DNA from: a virus
DNA length: 27,558 nucleotides
Strand: one strand, 5' to 3'
IMG/VR virus record: IMGVR_UViG_3300025869_000074
Coordinates: 1 to 27,558 of that record
Each line of letters opens with the position of its first letter. Position 1 is the first letter of the stretch. Below are positions 14,164 to 24,177 of this stretch, in pieces. Made by a program: the position numbers and the translations under genes. Below the pieces are notes generated by a model. It saw only the letters and a program-made list of their open reading frames with translations. It was not told the DNA's origin and did no database searches.

Positions 14164-15207
14164 CTAATTTAATACACCAGTGTTAAGAGCCCTTGTGTTC
14201 AAAACTAACCCTCTAACATTTACTATTAACTGTACGTTAATAGACTCCGTTACAGAGGTTTGATCTGTAAGGCTCTTTGATGATAATAACACTTCTTGAT
14301 CTGATAGTGAAGCGGTATCAAGAGTTTGTTTATTAAGCGTTTTTGCGTGAGATTCCGCTAAGGATAGCTGGTCTGTAAAGACATTATTTATTAAATACAC
14401 AAGCGTCTCAGACATGGTTAAGGTCTCAGTTTTAGTAAGAGCATTTAAAAGAGATGCAGCCTCTGAAAGTGTTAAGGAGTCTGTTTCTGGCTTAGACAAT
14501 AACAACTCTGCGTTCTCTGTTATTGCAAACGAGTCTGTTAAACCTTTTGAAAGAGAGTAAATGTGTTCTTCAGAAAGGGTGGTAATATTTGTTTTATCAA
14601 GACCAACATCTGTTTGTAGCGGATCATCAACACTGGCAAGGTCGTCCAAAGTAAAACCATCAGTAAAGGACCTTAGATAAGAAACAACCCTAGAAAAAGA
14701 CTCAGACATAGATATTGTATCTGTTTTACTGAGCCCTGGCGTAAGAACCGGGGCTTCTGTAAGACTTACTGCATCAGATTTTTCTGCAGTAAAACTTTTT
14801 GCAAGAACTTCACTAACCACAACAGAATCTTCTTTATTCAAACCGGTAGCTAGGACAGCATTATCATCAGACATAGTTAATGTATCAGACGTTGGTATAC
14901 TAACTAATAAAACCGCAGCCTCACTCATAGTCATTGCGTCTGCTACAGACTTACTAAAAGACTGTACTAATTGTTCTGTAATAGTAAGAGTTTCTTGTTT
15001 TGTTGTTGTAAATGTAACAGCCAGAGCCTCAGATAAAGTAATAACTTCTGCATTTGGATGCCCAGAAAGAAAGTAAAGGTTTTTACTATCGGCATCTAAT
15101 AATACATTTACGGCTGATAAATCTACATACTGTAATGAACTTTGTAAGTTTGTAAATGTAATGGTTGACTTTAAGTCAACATAACTAACTGTTTTTTTGA
15201 ACGCCAT
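14164..15207 (-). CDS. Repeat protein with about fifteen 18-residue units
   Basis: After an N-terminal segment of about 53 residues, this 347-residue protein is almost wholly built from units of 18 residues, with consensus [DE]-x-[LVF]-[ST]-[LMI]-[ST]-[ED]-x(9-10)-K-x-[TSL]. Examples are DSFAITENAELLLSKPET, DSLTLSEAASLLNALTKT and ETLTMSETLVYLINNVFT. The regular period, alternating polar/hydrophobic strand and Asp/Glu turns suggest a beta-solenoid or stacked-sheet fibre. One unit (183-206) is longer, at 24 residues. It starts at a TAATG junction with the BppU-like gene, placing it at the start of the fibre module. It is probably a virion fibre or spacer; I know no characterised homologue. Confidence 0.7.
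   Translation of the reverse strand: MAFKKTVSYVDLKSTITFTNLQSSLQYVDLSAVNVLLDADSKNLYFLSGHPNAEVITLSEALAVTFTTTKQETLTITEQLVQSFSKSVADAMTMSEAAVLLVSIPTSDTLTMSDDNAVLATGLNKEDSVVVSEVLAKSFTAEKSDAVSLTEAPVLTPGLSKTDTISMSESFSRVVSYLRSFTDGFTLDDLASVDDPLQTDVGLDKTNITTLSEEHIYSLSKGLTDSFAITENAELLLSKPETDSLTLSEAASLLNALTKTETLTMSETLVYLINNVFTDQLSLAESHAKTLNKQTLDTASLSDQEVLLSSKSLTDQTSVTESINVQLIVNVRGLVLNTRALNTGVLN
14215..15048 (-). repeat. Array of about fifteen 54-base coding repeats
   Basis: Codons about 54-331 of the protein at 14164-15207 form degenerate tandem units, mostly of exactly 54 bases. Counting from residue 72 the units are 18, 18, 19, 18, 18, 20, 24, 18, 18, 18, 18, 18 and 18 residues long. DNA identity between units is low, but the (D/E)-x-(L/V/F)-(S/T)-(L/M/I)-(S/T)-E core is kept. 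Confidence 0.8.
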
Positions 15208-15581
15208 TAATCGAAGTCATCACGTACTTTAAACTTAATTAAATCTTGTACTGTTTGAATACCAGATCCAGAAGTTGTGTGTTCGATTTCACCTTCAAAA
15301 GTTCCTGCAGTTGTCCACGTTCCTGTAGGGAATGTTAATGTACAAGTGCCATTAGAAGCGCTTGTTATAGTAGCAGTTATTGTAGAAAGAACCGTTGTTG
15401 ACCCTACCTCACGAATGCGTAGTTTTACAGTTGCACCAGTTAAGTCGATTGGTGCCCAAGTAGTTTCGTCTTCTGCATCTAACGTAGCCCCAGACGCAGC
15501 AGTGTTGCTGTCTTTTAGGGTGAAAGTTAGTTCAGGAAGAGTGTCTCCTACTACTAATTTAATTGTGTCTGAATATGCCAT
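15207..15581 (-). CDS. BppU N-terminal-like beta-sandwich protein
   Basis: The 124-residue product reads as one immunoglobulin-like beta sandwich: IKLVVGDTLPELTFTLKDSN, then WAPIDLTGATVKLRIRE (about 46-62), SNGTCTLTFPTGTW and GTFEGEIEHT. The sequence [LV]-x-x-GD-[TS]-x-P-x-L-x-[FV]-x-[LF]-x-D followed by D-L-[TS]-G-A-T-V is that of the BppU N-terminal domain, which attaches receptor-binding proteins to the baseplate in lactococcal siphophages and is widespread in phage virions. Here it probably serves as an adaptor for the fibres. It is preceded by AGAGGT and overlaps the repeat-protein gene by one base. Confidence 0.7.
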   Translation of the reverse strand: MAYSDTIKLVVGDTLPELTFTLKDSNTAASGATLDAEDETTWAPIDLTGATVKLRIREVGSTTVLSTITATITSASNGTCTLTFPTGTWTTAGTFEGEIEHTTSGSGIQTVQDLIKFKVRDDFD

Positions 15582-15600
15582 AAATTACCTCTTAGTATAC

Positions 15601-18600
15601 CTAATTTTCTCTGTCAAACCCACCTACTTGATTGTAGCCTGGTATGAAGTCATCTATTTTTAATTTGCCTTGTGGAAAATCCCAAAGTTTTTCAAAAGCT
15701 GGTCCTAGTGGGCCAACAAAGAAAGGATCTCCATAAGTCTTGCCAGAAATTACAGGTAGCATAAGTGCGAAGGGTCCTAATGCCCCACTTCTATCAAGTA
15801 TTTCCATGGAGTATTCTCCATAGTCCATGTCTAAAGATTTTCTATAATTTCTTTCTGTAGAGTCTACACCAGGAAGGGCCCAAGCCAATCCACCTTTAAA
15901 CCTTTCTCGCAAATCAAATCCTAGCATAGTCAATGGAATTAAAGTAGCTGCAGCTAAAAGTAGTGGTGTTGCAGATTGAGACATAGACTCTCCTGCTTCT
16001 CTTCTTGCGTTCATCTCTCGACCTATACCACCAATAACAACTTTACCATAGGCATAGAAGAAGGCTTTTAGTTGCCAAACTAAAGCAAATCTAGGATCTG
16101 AAGCCCAAGCGGGTCTTTCAGAAGCATTGGGTCTTACAATAGACTCATCTACAAATCTATATAAAGCTACTTTTACTTTTTTACCAGCAGGGGTTTCAAG
16201 TGATTGTTCGCCAGCGTTCCAATCTGCAACGTCTTGTGGAGTTAAATTTAGTTCTTTTAAATACCTAATAGAACGTTGATCACCCTCTTGCGCCCTTCTG
16301 CCATGTTCAATAATAAAACTTTTACCCATACCAGCAGCAAAAACCCTAGTAAATTTAGTAAACCACTCTGTCCCTGTATACTTAAAAAAAGCTTCATTTG
16401 CACGTTTAGAGCCTTCTGTCATGTAGTCCATTTCACCCGCATTAACAAACATCATGTTAATTGCATCGGTGCTAACAGCCCCTATGTCGTAGGCCAGTCG
16501 CATGGCTTCTTCATCGCCTTTTAAAGCATTATAAAATATTTTTGCTGACTCCCTTAACTTGGGTAGTTCTTTAGACCTAAGTACGGGTCCTGCTACATCA
16601 GGGAAAGATGCAAACACTGTTAAAGCTAACAAGCCAAAAATGTTTGCTGTTAAAGCCCAACTGTTTGCAGTTTTTAATTTAGGATATTTTACGAATAACT
16701 CTGGGTTAATTTTACCCAAAGAAGCTAGCACCATGCTTGTAGCAATCTCTTTGTCTTTTTCAGTAGGAAGCTGATCTATCAACTCTTGTATACGTTTAGG
16801 CCCGCCCCTTTTGTTTAATTCATTTCGTTTAATTGTAGAAGTTACATAGTTACGCAAAGATTGTGCTGGGTTTACTAACGCCGAGTTGCCTTGTTCATCT
16901 ACAGCATTTCTTAATTCTGTAGTAGGAATGTTTCTAAATGCATCAGATCTACTTTTAGAAAGCCCCAATGCAAATTTTCCAGCATCGCTGTAAAGATCTA
17001 TATTAGTATTTTCAGGATCAGTTATAAGAAGGTTTACCATTTCTCTTGCAACTTTAGGGGTAATAGTAAACTCTCTTTCGCCGTCTTTAAACTTTTTACC
17101 TTTGTTAAACTCTACTAATAAAGCAACAACTTTATCTTGTATTACAGTGCTGTTTTCTATGTTTTGTAAAGCAATAGAACGCGGAAAATAATTGCTCATT
17201 TTTCTTATGCCAGCATACTTTTGAAAGTTTTCATCATCATACATTTTTGATAAAAACTCTCTAATTTCACGTGCTTTAGGGCTTAGTTTATCAGTGTTTA
17301 CTCGGCCATCTTCTGCTTCATACAAAATCTCCATAGCTTCATCAGTGACCTCACTTAATTCTTCAAAACCTAAAATACGCGCTATTTTGTTTGTGTACTC
17401 ATAAATTTTTTGTTGTTTAGCTTTACTCCAACCTAACTCAGTAGTTGTTTGTGACTGAGAGTATAAAATGTTTGCTATTTGTACACCTATAGGCCCAAGC
17501 CCCCTAAGCATGTTATCGGCTGTATAAGCTATTTCTTTTCCTGTACCTAATGCCTTTCTAACCCATCTTGCGGTTTTAGATTCAGATTCAGCTAGTTTTT
17601 TTGCTGTTCTTGCTAATCTCTCTACTGCAGGTTTTGACCCTGCGTTTTTAGATATTTTTGGTAGCTCATCAATAACAATACTTCTTATAATTGCGCTATT
17701 GAACATTCGGTTTGGCGTACGTTGTGGGTTACCTAATCCACGTTTTCTATCAGAAATAAGTTTTGTTATATACTCATCAAAAGCCGGATCTACTTTAAAT
17801 CTGTTTCTAAATGACTGAGACATCTTTTTAAAGAAAGCCCTTAGTTTTGCAGCTATTCTTTTGTAAATAGCTTCTCCACCATCAGTTGCTTTTGCAGTCT
17901 CATCAATTAAAAATTTAGCAATTTGGTTAGCACCATGTTCTTCAAATCTGGCTGCTATGTTTTTAGGTTCTGAACCTTCCATACCAGGAAAGTTTAGATC
18001 CTGTTCTAATTCAAACTTTTTAAAGTTTTTTACAAGTAATTTATAAGCATTACTATTTGGTTTTAGACTTAGAGAAAATTCTTGCTCTAAAATAGAGTGG
18101 CCTAACTCGTGCATAAGAGAAATGGCAGCTTTGCCTTCTGCTTCAGCGCTTGTGCCTTTCTTAGCATCAATGATTATAAAATCTGCGCCATCTGCTCCAG
18201 TTTGATAACTAATAATTCTACCACCAGCATTGCCTTGGCGTATAAACTCTTGCTCCTCCATAATTGCATTTAAGACTTGGTTGTTTCCTATATCTCTAAA
18301 AGTAACTACATCATCAGTAGTAAAAACATATATGTCACGCTTGTTTTTAAAATCATTTCTAACAATATTCATGACTGTAGGTAAAAATTTAGCGTCTTGG
18401 AAAGACTCAGTAACTTTTTTTGATATAAAAGATACAGGGTCTCTTCTAGTGGTCTCGGGTCGTAAAGGGTCTTTAGGTCTGTTTTTAAACTCGTCTGCAG
18501 CCCTTGCATCTGCCATATCTGTAGAGTCTAGAGCTACGGTTTTTGTTCTTGTATCTGTTTCTTCAAAAGTAGTAAAATCTTCTTTTTTTTCACTTTGTGG

Positions 18601-21600
18601 TAGTTTTAACTGGTCTATAAAAAAAAGGGTTTTAGAAATACCCATTTCTTTTTCGAGTCTTGCTTTTTCTGCTTGTAATTTTTTTAAACCCTCTGTGTCA
18701 TTTAAAGTTTTATAATCTTCTACAAGCTCTAAAACCCTGTTGTACATGCTTCCAAGCCCAATATTATTACCTTGAGTGCTTAAGTTTTCATTAATAATTC
18801 TTTTTACTTTGTCCTCACTTCTTTTAATCGCTTGTCGAGTCCGTTCTTGACTGGCGTTTTGATTTACAGGAACAGTAGCAGCCTCGCCAGTAGTACCACC
18901 AGCAGCACCACTTTCTCCACCTGTAGCTATAAATTCGTCTGGGTTTAAGGGTTGTGTAGCAGTTCCAGCTAATTGTTGCCTACTTAAATCCCTTTCTGCA
19001 GCAGTACCTTCTTCTTCTGTTTTTAATGCAACTCGTAAAGCAGCTAGTTCTTGTCCAATACTTTCGTATGGTTCATTTGGTTCAGCTTCTGGGTTGTCTT
19101 CAAGTTCTTGGATACGATTTTGTAACCTAGTACTTTCATCAGAAAACTCGCCACGTTCTGTAGCAAGTTCTGTCATAGAAAATTGTTGGTCCCCTCGGCC
19201 TTTTGTGTAAACAACTGCTTCTGCTTCTTCTTCTGCAGTTAATTCTGCTATTGGTTTACCATTCCAAAAGAACTCATACCCTAAAACTAAAGCTTCTGCT
19301 GCAGCTATTTGAAAACCTTGGTTAGCGGTTTCTAAGTCACCAGTAGCACTAACTTGAGCTTTGGTTCTGTTGTTATATCCACGACCGAAGTTAGTAAGTC
19401 TTGGCATATCTATAGGCTGAGACTTTTCTCCTTTCTCTTTATTTGCTGGAGTTAAAACTGTCCAAGGAGAACCTTTATATTTTCTAGCTGTAGTTTTTGC
19501 TTCTTTTACCCAATGCGCAACTTCTACATCCATATCTAACTCACCCGGTAAGGTGTACTTAAGCATGCCGTGACGGGGAGTGCCATCTTCATCTTGTCCA
19601 ATTTCAATAATATCAAAGTAAAATGCTTGGCCCGCCTCTTTAGATCTTTTTGCAAAGTTTTTAAGAAGAGAGCCTGAATAAATATTATCTTTTATATTAG
19701 CAACAAGTTCAGGTTGAAAACCAAATGCATAAACCAAAGCATTTTCTTTATCTGCTTCATAAGCTTCTGCGGCTGTTCTACCTTGCCCCCCACTATCTGG
19801 TTTTGTGCTCATGGGTCTAGTTGGATCATTCCCTTTCCATCCCTCTTCTTCTTGTCTTTGTTCTGTGGTTTGAGACTCGTGTTTAGAAGATTTAATTGGG
19901 TCAGCTTTAGAACCCGGCTCATCTGTTACTAACTCAGATTCAAAAGAAGTTGCTCCCATTGCACCAGCTGCAAAAGATGCCATACGATCATCAAGAGCTG
20001 CTAAATCTAAGTCATCAACCTGTTCTTCTTGGGAAGCTATACCTTCTAATTCTTGTTGAAGTTGGCCTTCTGGGGCCGCTTTTTGAGCACCGCTTGCTCC
20101 CTGTCTAATCAGTTCAATAGCTTGGAAGTCTTGTCTTAAAGTCTGTTGTTTTTGTGGGGATAGGTTTTCTATTCCTTTTGTGGGTAAACCTTTTTTTACA
20201 TTTTCCCTATCTTTAATTTGTATCTCTTTTAAAAGCCCTTGATACCTAGCAATTAATGCTTCATCTTCTTTAGTAGTTTGCTGGTCCTCGAGATCCATAC
20301 TACGTCTTTTTTCTATTGGAGTAATAGCCTTGTTTCGTTCTTCAACGTGTTGTTCTACAGGCTTGGTGACTATGTTTGCGTCTGGCCCAAATAATTTTAT
20401 AGCTGCTTCTTTTGCTGATTCTTCGTCTTGTATGTTTGTATTTTGATACCAAACGGGTACGTTACTATCATTCAATACTTCTACAACTAAATCTCCAGCT
20501 TTGTCTCTACTATGCGAATATCCAAGTATTTCAGCCAAAGAATTATCTAAAGCCGCTGTGTCATATAAATTTTCGTTTTCAGTTTGTTCTTGAAATCTTT
20601 GTCTAAGTTCTGGGTTAGTAGTAAGCAACATCCCCATAGACTTACTAGCTTCTTTATCTCCAGCTATGTGCTGTGTAACACCCGCATCTTGTAATTTTTG
20701 TTGTAGTTCTGGTTTATTTTTTAACAACTCAGCAAGCTGATTAAAGCTATCAGGATCTATGTACACCGCTTCTTTGTTGTTAGCGGGGTCTATCATGGCT
20801 TCTATTTGTGCTTCCAACCAAGCTTCTGGTTCTGTGTACACGGTGCCCGGTTCATTTTCGCCGTAGCGTTCTTTATAAAAAGCTTCAAGATCGTTTTTTA
20901 TTTTAACGTCTTTTATTTGCCCCCTTGCTTTGTTAATAACTCCAGTTGCTGTTCCAGTTGCAGCGCCAATACCAGCACCACCAAAAAACCCCATAAAAGC
21001 CGCTTGGGCACGGTCCATATTAGCCATAGCTGCAGTGTAGTCGTCATCAATTGCAAATTTTTGTCGTACTGTTATTTCTTCTTGCAATAATTCAGTAAGA
21101 CCTTCTACGCTTGAAGATCTAGCAGCACCAGCTCCTAAAGATTGTAAAATAGTTTTATGGGCTTTCCCGCTTCCTTTTTTTATTTGATTTACAAAGCCTT
21201 TAAATACCAAAGCTTCACCACCTACACCCACCGCAGTAAAAGGCACACCTAGTCCTAAAGACTGAAAAGCTTGAACTGGGTCAGTCATATCTTGTTCTGC
21301 AAAAGTACCAAAAGCTATACCAGCACCCTGTGGGTATTCTTGGCTTACAGCACCTGCAACTGCTCCACGCTTTGCAAATTTTGCTCTTCTTGCTTGATCA
21401 ATGGGCTTGCCCATTTGTTTTCTATAAGTTTGATAAGCCCCTTCTAAAATATCATTTTCATCTTTGTCTAAGGTCAAACCTTTCATTCGCTTTTTAGCAA
21501 TTCTATTTATTTCTTTTTTAGCTACATTACCCGTTAAACTTTTTGCAAACCCTACAAAAGTACCAGCAGTAGCGCCTCCAGGACCCGCAAGTATTGCGCC

Positions 21601-22014
21601 AGCGCCTGCACCCGCTAAAGCAGAAAGAAAACTATTAATAGCAGAAGGGCCAAATTGTCCAGTTGCACTTGAGACTTGATTTATAAAACCCCCAAAGGTG
21701 GGTTCATCTAGAAATTGATGAAAGTCTTCAACGGGCTCCATAATAGCTCCCGCATAGCTTTCATTTCTTTCAGCTTGCGCAATATTATCACGCATGGCTT
21801 TTTCGTCACCTCTAATTGAATTAGCTAAAGCTGAAAAATAATTTAAGTTGGCGGCTACATTATAGCCACCAGATTCAAAACCTTTTTTAAAGATCTTTAT
21901 TGGGTCTTTTAATTCTCCTCGAGCAGAAGATTGTTCAGTGTAAGCACCGGGTACTTCATAAGTGGGTTTTTGACCAACTTTTTCTGTGTAAGCCTGTGGT
22001 ACTTTTTTAGCCAC
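15601..22014 (-). CDS. Giant internal virion / ejection protein (gp16-like) with metallopeptidase motif
   Basis: At 2137 residues this is far larger than T7 gp16 (about 1300). It starts at GTG 22014, three bases after the stop of the gp15-like gene begins, in the gp16 position of a T7-type order. Residues 124-158, 215-235 and 335-360 are Gly/Ala-rich hydrophobic segments. Coiled-coil regions occur near 1090-1170. HELGH at 1302-1306, followed by RFEEHGANQIAKF (Glu1358/1359), fits a gluzincin-type Zn peptidase. The C-terminal part (about 1785-2137) has membrane-like segments (LTANIFGLLALTVFASF and ATPLLLAAATLIPLTMLGF) and the motif RFVDESIVRPNASERP, known to me from large internal proteins of marine podoviruses. 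No lytic transglycosylase signature was found. It is expected to be ejected and to span the envelope. Confidence 0.75.
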   Translation of the reverse strand: MAKKVPQAYTEKVGQKPTYEVPGAYTEQSSARGELKDPIKIFKKGFESGGYNVAANLNYFSALANSIRGDEKAMRDNIAQAERNESYAGAIMEPVEDFHQFLDEPTFGGFINQVSSATGQFGPSAINSFLSALAGAGAGAILAGPGGATAGTFVGFAKSLTGNVAKKEINRIAKKRMKGLTLDKDENDILEGAYQTYRKQMGKPIDQARRAKFAKRGAVAGAVSQEYPQGAGIAFGTFAEQDMTDPVQAFQSLGLGVPFTAVGVGGEALVFKGFVNQIKKGSGKAHKTILQSLGAGAARSSSVEGLTELLQEEITVRQKFAIDDDYTAAMANMDRAQAAFMGFFGGAGIGAATGTATGVINKARGQIKDVKIKNDLEAFYKERYGENEPGTVYTEPEAWLEAQIEAMIDPANNKEAVYIDPDSFNQLAELLKNKPELQQKLQDAGVTQHIAGDKEASKSMGMLLTTNPELRQRFQEQTENENLYDTAALDNSLAEILGYSHSRDKAGDLVVEVLNDSNVPVWYQNTNIQDEESAKEAAIKLFGPDANIVTKPVEQHVEERNKAITPIEKRRSMDLEDQQTTKEDEALIARYQGLLKEIQIKDRENVKKGLPTKGIENLSPQKQQTLRQDFQAIELIRQGASGAQKAAPEGQLQQELEGIASQEEQVDDLDLAALDDRMASFAAGAMGATSFESELVTDEPGSKADPIKSSKHESQTTEQRQEEEGWKGNDPTRPMSTKPDSGGQGRTAAEAYEADKENALVYAFGFQPELVANIKDNIYSGSLLKNFAKRSKEAGQAFYFDIIEIGQDEDGTPRHGMLKYTLPGELDMDVEVAHWVKEAKTTARKYKGSPWTVLTPANKEKGEKSQPIDMPRLTNFGRGYNNRTKAQVSATGDLETANQGFQIAAAEALVLGYEFFWNGKPIAELTAEEEAEAVVYTKGRGDQQFSMTELATERGEFSDESTRLQNRIQELEDNPEAEPNEPYESIGQELAALRVALKTEEEGTAAERDLSRQQLAGTATQPLNPDEFIATGGESGAAGGTTGEAATVPVNQNASQERTRQAIKRSEDKVKRIINENLSTQGNNIGLGSMYNRVLELVEDYKTLNDTEGLKKLQAEKARLEKEMGISKTLFFIDQLKLPQSEKKEDFTTFEETDTRTKTVALDSTDMADARAADEFKNRPKDPLRPETTRRDPVSFISKKVTESFQDAKFLPTVMNIVRNDFKNKRDIYVFTTDDVVTFRDIGNNQVLNAIMEEQEFIRQGNAGGRIISYQTGADGADFIIIDAKKGTSAEAEGKAAISLMHELGHSILEQEFSLSLKPNSNAYKLLVKNFKKFELEQDLNFPGMEGSEPKNIAARFEEHGANQIAKFLIDETAKATDGGEAIYKRIAAKLRAFFKKMSQSFRNRFKVDPAFDEYITKLISDRKRGLGNPQRTPNRMFNSAIIRSIVIDELPKISKNAGSKPAVERLARTAKKLAESESKTARWVRKALGTGKEIAYTADNMLRGLGPIGVQIANILYSQSQTTTELGWSKAKQQKIYEYTNKIARILGFEELSEVTDEAMEILYEAEDGRVNTDKLSPKAREIREFLSKMYDDENFQKYAGIRKMSNYFPRSIALQNIENSTVIQDKVVALLVEFNKGKKFKDGEREFTITPKVAREMVNLLITDPENTNIDLYSDAGKFALGLSKSRSDAFRNIPTTELRNAVDEQGNSALVNPAQSLRNYVTSTIKRNELNKRGGPKRIQELIDQLPTEKDKEIATSMVLASLGKINPELFVKYPKLKTANSWALTANIFGLLALTVFASFPDVAGPVLRSKELPKLRESAKIFYNALKGDEEAMRLAYDIGAVSTDAINMMFVNAGEMDYMTEGSKRANEAFFKYTGTEWFTKFTRVFAAGMGKSFIIEHGRRAQEGDQRSIRYLKELNLTPQDVADWNAGEQSLETPAGKKVKVALYRFVDESIVRPNASERPAWASDPRFALVWQLKAFFYAYGKVVIGGIGREMNARREAGESMSQSATPLLLAAATLIPLTMLGFDLRERFKGGLAWALPGVDSTERNYRKSLDMDYGEYSMEILDRSGALGPFALMLPVISGKTYGDPFFVGPLGPAFEKLWDFPQGKLKIDDFIPGYNQVGGFDREN

Positions 22015-24168
22015 TTACTTACCGCCAACTTTTTTTGCTCGTGCCTCTATATAATTTATAAGTTGGCCTTGTCCTACAAATTGAGTAAAATCTTCCCAGT
22101 CCATGCTTTCATCAGCTGGCAATTGGTAATTACCTCTTGTGTTAGTAAATTGAACTTTTTGCGGTTGATTATTGCTGTCGTAAACAATTTCAAAGTTGTC
22201 AAAGGCCCCACCAAGAGTTGGATTTTCTTTTCCATAACGAAGGAAGAAGTCCCCTATCGCATCAATAAACCCTTCAGAGCCCCCATCAATTTTTGCATTA
22301 ACGGCTTCAGCAACCATAGAATCCATAAGTTCTAAATCTTTAGTTCTAATTGGTTCTGCACCCGGCTCCTCTGCATTTTTTATCCTGCCCAGAAAATCTG
22401 TTAAAGAAGTTTTTAGTTTAGTTATAAATTTAGGATTACTATAATCTATCTTTTCATCATCTCCAGTTCCTGTTGTAGCGGCATCATTTATAGCTTTTAG
22501 TTCATTAGAAAATGTTGTTGCTTCGCTAAGCCTATTTTTTCTAATTGTTTCTGCAAGGCTTGCAGCACGTATATCTGTGTTACGCACATCATCTGCAGTA
22601 ACCCCTGGGTTACCAGTTTGTTTGTCGTTTATAAATTGTTGGTACAAATTCATAGATGCATTTGGGTTAGTTCCACCATCTAATGAATGAGCTATTATAA
22701 GAGCAATTTGTTTATACTCTAAATCATCAAGTTTACCTTGTTCATAGCGTTTAATAAGGTCTGCTTTGCTAGCTATTTGTTTTTCTTCCAATAATGTTTG
22801 AATGTTTTCTGCATCTTTTGGACTAATTTTTTGTAAAGCGGCAACATTGTTTTCATCAGCAAACCAAGTTCTAATGCCTTCCATGTCTTCCGGAATATCA
22901 GTAGGCACGGTTGTAACACCTTTTACACCACCAATCTGTCCCCCAAGAAAATACTCTTCTGGGTTTTGTTTCATTTTGTTAAACTCTTCAGGATTAGAAG
23001 AGAGAGTCTCTTTTATAGCTTTTATTTTTTCAGGATTTACTTTAAATCTTCCTTTTCCATCTACCCCTAATTCTTCTGCTAATTTTCTTAAATCAGTTTC
23101 TTCTTTAGGTGTCATGTTTGTTGTTTCTATATTAGCAAGCCTTTCATGAACCTGTTTCATAAAAGGCATAACTTCATTTGACACTGTAGTATTAGCGGCA
23201 ATTTGTTCTCTAGAAGTTAAATTTTTACGCTCTTCTGGAGTTAGTGAGTTCCAATCTTCTTCTTTTATATTAAATGGGTGTTTACTGTTGGGGTTTTTTA
23301 TATACCCTTTCATAGCATTTGAAGCTTCTTTAGATCTTGTAAAACTTGCTTTTCCAGAACCCCGTGAAGTTACAGTATCTGTTTTTAATAAGGTTTCTAT
23401 TTCTTCTTTAGAGGGTTGACTAACTTCCTCTGTAGTTTCTCCAGACCCACCTTTTATTGTAGACACATCTTCTGCGCTACTTACATCTTTTGCAGTGCGT
23501 TTTTCAGCAAATATATCATTTACACCCAAAACCGCACTTGAAATTTGTTCGCTAGTTCCTTTATTTAAGTCCTCACCCAACTGAAGTTGAATACGGCCTG
23601 CTTCACTATCGCCTAAGTTAAGACCTTGTAATTTACCCAATGCGTACCCACTTAAGCCACCTTGCGTAAGGGTATTAGCTAATTGCCCTTCAAATATAGT
23701 TGCTAAAAAATTAGCATCTACAAAAGCTGGCCTGTCATCAGGATCAGTACTACGCGAAGTAGTAACTGGTTTTATGTCCCCATTTTTATCTCTAATTTGC
23801 AAACTGTAACGAATGGCTCCTGTTTCTGGGTCTTTAAAGGCTTTTGGTTTAAGTAAATAACCCTGCACAGTCTCGCCGGTTTCTTGATCGTAATAATTTC
23901 TAGCGTTGTTTCCGGCGTTAAACCAATTTTCAAAAGCCCCGTCACTTAGATTCATAACTTTAGGCACATCTGCAACTAAAGCCCCATCTTTTACACCAAA
24001 AGCGTCTTGACCAAGAACGGTATTACTAACATTTTGAATATCTTTACGTTTATTTTCGTCAGCTAATACTTTAGTTTGTTGTTTAGTATAATCTCTACTT
24101 GCTTTATTAGAATAAGCGCTTTCAAAACCTGCTAATGCTGAACCAAAACCAAAATCATTTGTTGCCAT
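22015..24168 (-). CDS. Internal virion protein (gp15-like)
   Basis: This 717-residue hydrophilic, largely helical protein sits directly before the giant gp16-like gene, the gp15 position in T7-type phages. It begins NDFGFGSALAGFESAYSNKA, followed by charged helices, and has a long acidic, low-complexity middle (about 215-420). No catalytic motif or membrane segment is visible. In T7, gp15 forms the central tube between gp14 and gp16 in the ejected channel; assignment here is by position, size and composition only, since sequence similarity is not evident by eye. AGG lies about nine bases before the ATG. Confidence 0.6.
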   Translation of the reverse strand: MATNDFGFGSALAGFESAYSNKASRDYTKQQTKVLADENKRKDIQNVSNTVLGQDAFGVKDGALVADVPKVMNLSDGAFENWFNAGNNARNYYDQETGETVQGYLLKPKAFKDPETGAIRYSLQIRDKNGDIKPVTTSRSTDPDDRPAFVDANFLATIFEGQLANTLTQGGLSGYALGKLQGLNLGDSEAGRIQLQLGEDLNKGTSEQISSAVLGVNDIFAEKRTAKDVSSAEDVSTIKGGSGETTEEVSQPSKEEIETLLKTDTVTSRGSGKASFTRSKEASNAMKGYIKNPNSKHPFNIKEEDWNSLTPEERKNLTSREQIAANTTVSNEVMPFMKQVHERLANIETTNMTPKEETDLRKLAEELGVDGKGRFKVNPEKIKAIKETLSSNPEEFNKMKQNPEEYFLGGQIGGVKGVTTVPTDIPEDMEGIRTWFADENNVAALQKISPKDAENIQTLLEEKQIASKADLIKRYEQGKLDDLEYKQIALIIAHSLDGGTNPNASMNLYQQFINDKQTGNPGVTADDVRNTDIRAASLAETIRKNRLSEATTFSNELKAINDAATTGTGDDEKIDYSNPKFITKLKTSLTDFLGRIKNAEEPGAEPIRTKDLELMDSMVAEAVNAKIDGGSEGFIDAIGDFFLRYGKENPTLGGAFDNFEIVYDSNNQPQKVQFTNTRGNYQLPADESMDWEDFTQFVGQGQLINYIEARAKKVGGK

Positions 24169-24177
24169 AATATATAC

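Noticed and set aside
14215-15048. CRISPR-like regular repeats
   Set aside because: The periodicity is in the protein (18 residues); DNA units are degenerate, adjacent and coding, without identical repeats and unique spacers.
18230-18715. Plus-strand open frame of 161 codons
   Set aside because: It is antisense to the giant internal virion gene, has no ribosome site of the type used here and no recognisable domain.
15601-22014. Tape-measure protein of a long tail
   Set aside because: Size would fit, but the gene order (gp13/14/15-like before it), the embedded peptidase motif and the lack of tail tube, sheath or tail-chaperone frameshift genes favour an ejection protein.
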